In this document: positions 5,542-5,664 of the stretch, in pieces
How the letters are laid out: each line of letters begins with the position of its first letter
Position numbering within the stretch: position 1 is the first letter of the stretch
Origin: Alkalimonas sp.
GTDB taxonomy: Bacteria > Pseudomonadota > Gammaproteobacteria > Enterobacterales > Alteromonadaceae
Reading direction: 5' to 3'
DNA: 5,664 bases
NCBI GenBank assembly: GCA_022565655.1
Contig: JAIUMG010000222.1
Coordinates: 1-5,664 of the forward strand
The notes under the pieces: model-generated
What the model saw: the letters and a program-made list of their open reading frames with translations, nothing else
Told to the model about the DNA's origin: nothing
Databases searched by the model: none
Position numbers and translations under genes: made by a program

Positions 5542-5664
5542 ATGACCTTGAAAACAAGCCGACAACATCTGGCCGCCATGAAAAAACTCAGCCTGGCTGA
5601 GCTGGAAAATAAGCTGCTGGAGCATCAACAATTACTGAATGCCGCTGTCTTTGACGATGGCATT
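5542..5664 (+). CDS. Unrecognised protein, N-terminal 41 residues only (cut by window edge)
   Basis: The frame is open from ATG 5542 to the right edge. AAAGAG (5528-5533) lies 8 bases upstream, and ATG codons at 5534 and 5537 are in another frame. The visible residues are charged and helical, with a Leu/Glu/Gln-rich stretch LSLAELENKLLEHQQLL (about 16-32) that suggests a coiled coil, followed by NAAVFDDGI. There is no signal peptide. It is divergent from the DUF3581-like gene with a 170-bp gap and has its own likely promoter. I do not recognise the family. That it is a real gene follows from the start context and promoter rather than homology. Confidence 0.6.
   Translation, partial: MTLKTSRQHLAAMKKLSLAELENKLLEHQQLLNAAVFDDGI

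Noticed and set aside
1..5664. Insertion sequences, CRISPR arrays, tRNA or rRNA genes, phage or toxin-antitoxin systems
   Set aside because: No terminal repeats with a transposase, regularly spaced repeats, cloverleaf-like sequences or relevant protein families were seen on either strand.

Overview
The window looks like chromosomal DNA from a gammaproteobacterium, probably of the Alteromonadales type (Rheinheimera, Shewanella, Vibrio and relatives). This rests on a WecA-type initiating transferase, a DUF3581-like protein that I associate with those marine groups, mid-range GC, and good Shine-Dalgarno sites of the GAGG/AAGGA type. The genus is an inference from gene content only.

Positions 1-3494 (minus strand) hold a tightly packed polysaccharide-assembly operon. 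In transcription order it encodes a GT4 glycosyltransferase (start 3494), a WecG/TagA/CpsF (GT26) glycosyltransferase (start 2445), a GT2 glycosyltransferase (start 1720), and a polytopic O-antigen polymerase/ligase-like protein (start TTG at 819) that runs off the left edge. Successive genes overlap by 4, 4 and 8 bases, and the three downstream genes each have a ribosome binding site inside the preceding gene, so translational coupling is likely. A 110-bp divergent gap (3495-3604) containing a nested inverted repeat separates the operon from wecA (3605-4654, plus strand). WecA makes the undecaprenyl-PP-HexNAc primer. The GT26 enzyme is the kind that adds the second sugar, GT4 and GT2 would extend the repeat unit, and the membrane protein would polymerise or ligate it. 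Together this is most of a lipid-linked O-antigen, enterobacterial-common-antigen-like or exopolysaccharide pathway. Export (Wzx), chain-length and sugar-nucleotide genes are not in view.

Right of wecA the locus changes character. A 235-residue DUF3581-like protein (minus, 4664-5371) converges on wecA with a 9-bp gap. It carries an Asp-x4-His pair in a context resembling MaoC/R-hydratase hotdog enzymes. A 170-bp divergent gap (5372-5541) then holds a promoter with a perfect TATAAT box and an upstream A/T tract. It leads into a gene (plus, from 5542) cut by the right edge, of which only 41 helical residues are visible.

I saw no RNA genes, insertion sequences, CRISPR arrays or convincing intrinsic terminators, and no gene-free stretch longer than 300 bases. 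Nothing here amounts to a clearly new system. The items most worth a second look are the DUF3581 active-site-like motif, the nested inverted repeat between the divergent sugar-transfer genes, and a 12-bp perfect hairpin inside the GT4 coding region.
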